Assembly (NCBI GenBank): GCA_963732635.1
Contig: CAVTAL010000003.1
Coordinates: 124,001 to 188,000 of the forward strand
Source: JAKFWF01 sp963732635
GTDB taxonomy: Bacteria; Pseudomonadota; Alphaproteobacteria; Rhizobiales; Hyphomicrobiaceae
Direction: 5' to 3'
DNA: 64,000 nt
Shown: positions 63,315-64,000 of the stretch, piece after piece
How positions within the stretch are numbered: position 1 is the first letter of the stretch
Layout of the letters: each line of letters opens with the position of its first letter
The notes under the pieces: model-generated
The model's database searches: none
Seen by the model: the letters and a program-made list of their open reading frames with translations, nothing else
Told to the model about the DNA's origin: nothing
Position numbers and translations under genes: made by a program

Positions 63315-63572
63315 ATGCGAGTTGGCCGGTCAATTCAAGAGCGTCGACGCGCTACGCGGCATCCGGTGGATTTTGGCGCAACCCTGCTGCTCGACGACGG
63401 CACCGTGGTGCGTTGCCAGGTCAGGGATTTTTCGTCGACCGGTGCACAACTCGTGGTGCCGAGTGTGCTCGGCATGCCCGAGGAATTCATGCTGAAGGCG
63501 CCGACTGGCCAGGCCCGGCGGGTCCGTGTTCATCGCCGTGGCATTGCTCGCCTCGGTGTGGCGTTCGTCTGA
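63315..63572 (+). CDS. PilZ-domain protein
   Basis: An 85-residue protein with the cyclic-di-GMP-binding residues of PilZ: an RRRATRHPV basic motif near residue 10 and DFSSTGAQL (DxSxxG) near residue 37, followed by a beta-barrel core. It may sense c-di-GMP and act on motility or secretion targets. ATG 63315 follows GGAAAG; ATG 63291 is possible but lacks such a site. Confidence 0.85.
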   Translation: MRVGRSIQERRRATRHPVDFGATLLLDDGTVVRCQVRDFSSTGAQLVVPSVLGMPEEFMLKAPTGQARRVRVHRRGIARLGVAFV

Positions 63573-63750
63573 CTCCGTTTTGCGCGCTCGAACTCATCAC
63601 GCTTGCTGCACGGGTTCGAGATATTTGATTTGGCCAACTGTGCCGCACAGCACAGCCCGACCGCAGCAGTTCTCCTAGGGTTTGGTTCAAGGGATCCACA
63701 CCGGATCTCGGAAGACCAGCAAGCCGGACCCAGCCACACAGGAGAGCGTC

Positions 63751-64000
63751 ATGTTCCGCACCAGACACATCACTCTGACCGCCGCCGCCGCCGTCGCTTC
63801 GGTCGCCATGTTCGTCGCCGATGATGCCGAGGCCCGCAGCTTCGGTGGTTTCAGCCGCAGCAGTTTCTCCCGACCGGCCGCCTTCCGCGCCCCGCAGATC
63901 CGCTCGATTCAGTCTCGGGCCATCTCGCCCCGCATTGCGCCGCGCAACAACTTCGCCGCCACCAAGCCGGTTGTCCGGTCGATCAAGCCAAAACCGGTGA
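63751..64000 (+). CDS. Secreted Ser/Arg/Phe-rich protein, truncated by the window end
   Basis: The frame is open for 83 codons to the right edge and certainly continues. The start has a signal peptide (HITLTAAAAVASVAMFVA, cleavage near AEARS). The mature part is rich in SF and SR repeats (SFGGFSRSSFSRPA). GGAGA lies before the ATG. No family recognised. Confidence 0.6.
   Translation, partial: MFRTRHITLTAAAAVASVAMFVADDAEARSFGGFSRSSFSRPAAFRAPQIRSIQSRAISPRIAPRNNFAATKPVVRSIKPKPV

Overview
The window is about 64 kb of high-GC DNA, densely packed with genes on both strands. It reads as chromosome of an alphaproteobacterium of the Hyphomicrobiales (Bradyrhizobium, Rhodopseudomonas or Pseudolabrys type). 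This rests on the Q-rich TIGR02302/DUF4175 protein, the order ileS-lspA-lipoprotein-M16-M16-pgi, the alpha-2-macroglobulin/pbpC pair, a fused LivMGF transporter and several small proteins I associate with this order. The assignment is by recognition, not by a search. I found no rRNA, tRNA, CRISPR array, transposase, integrase or prophage.

Layout. 1-7 kb: mobB/mobA (molybdenum cofactor), DUF3297, a cytochrome b561/cytochrome c' pair, rpsD, a secreted protein, a TrmJ-type methyltransferase with an unusual DUF433-like N-terminus, and an FkbM methyltransferase. 7-12 kb: icd followed by an accessory patch with a broken acyltransferase/SGNH gene, two vapC tail remnants, a palindromic repeat, a degenerate second copy of the icd 3' end and an orphan ORF. 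12-19 kb: a branched-chain amino acid/amide ABC transporter (a LivM-LivG-LivF fusion, LivH and a Tat-exported binding protein), a GntR regulator, a 3-hydroxyacyl-CoA dehydrogenase and a membrane protein. 19.5-24.6 kb: a tetR-hlyD-RND efflux operon with a perfect 30-bp operator-like palindrome. 24.8-33.4 kb: ileS (frame broken many times and carrying palindromic insertions), lspA, a lipoprotein, a catalytic/non-catalytic M16 peptidase pair and pgi. 33.6-45.2 kb: alpha-2-macroglobulin, pbpC, a LysR regulator and TIGR02302. 45.5-51.7 kb: a stress protein and genes resembling valine or acyl-CoA catabolism (enoyl-CoA hydratase, 3-hydroxyisobutyrate dehydrogenase, ACAD10/11-type dehydrogenase), then an aldo/keto reductase and a LysE exporter. 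51.8-64 kb: tandem glucosaminidase-like secreted proteins, folB with a pteridine-reductase-like SDR, a TorF porin, a possible sRNA, an AIM24 protein, small membrane proteins, a HAD phosphatase, DUF983, gap, a coiled-coil protein, a PilZ protein and a truncated secreted protein.

The strongest non-routine signals are: (1) palindromic GC-rich elements lying inside coding sequences of ileS (two) and pbpC (one), two of the three in frame; (2) ileS broken by several frameshifts; (3) the duplicated icd 3' end bracketing degraded accessory genes, which looks like an old integration at icd; (4) the LivM-LivG-LivF and DUF433-TrmJ fusions; (5) an orphan intrinsic terminator at 57.17 kb implying a small RNA. 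Wherever a broken frame can be localised, it is a net +1 shift (mobB, acyltransferase, ileS, TIGR02302). Assembly insertion errors must therefore be excluded before any of these genes is called a pseudogene. I did not see a convincing new multi-gene defence or biosynthetic system.
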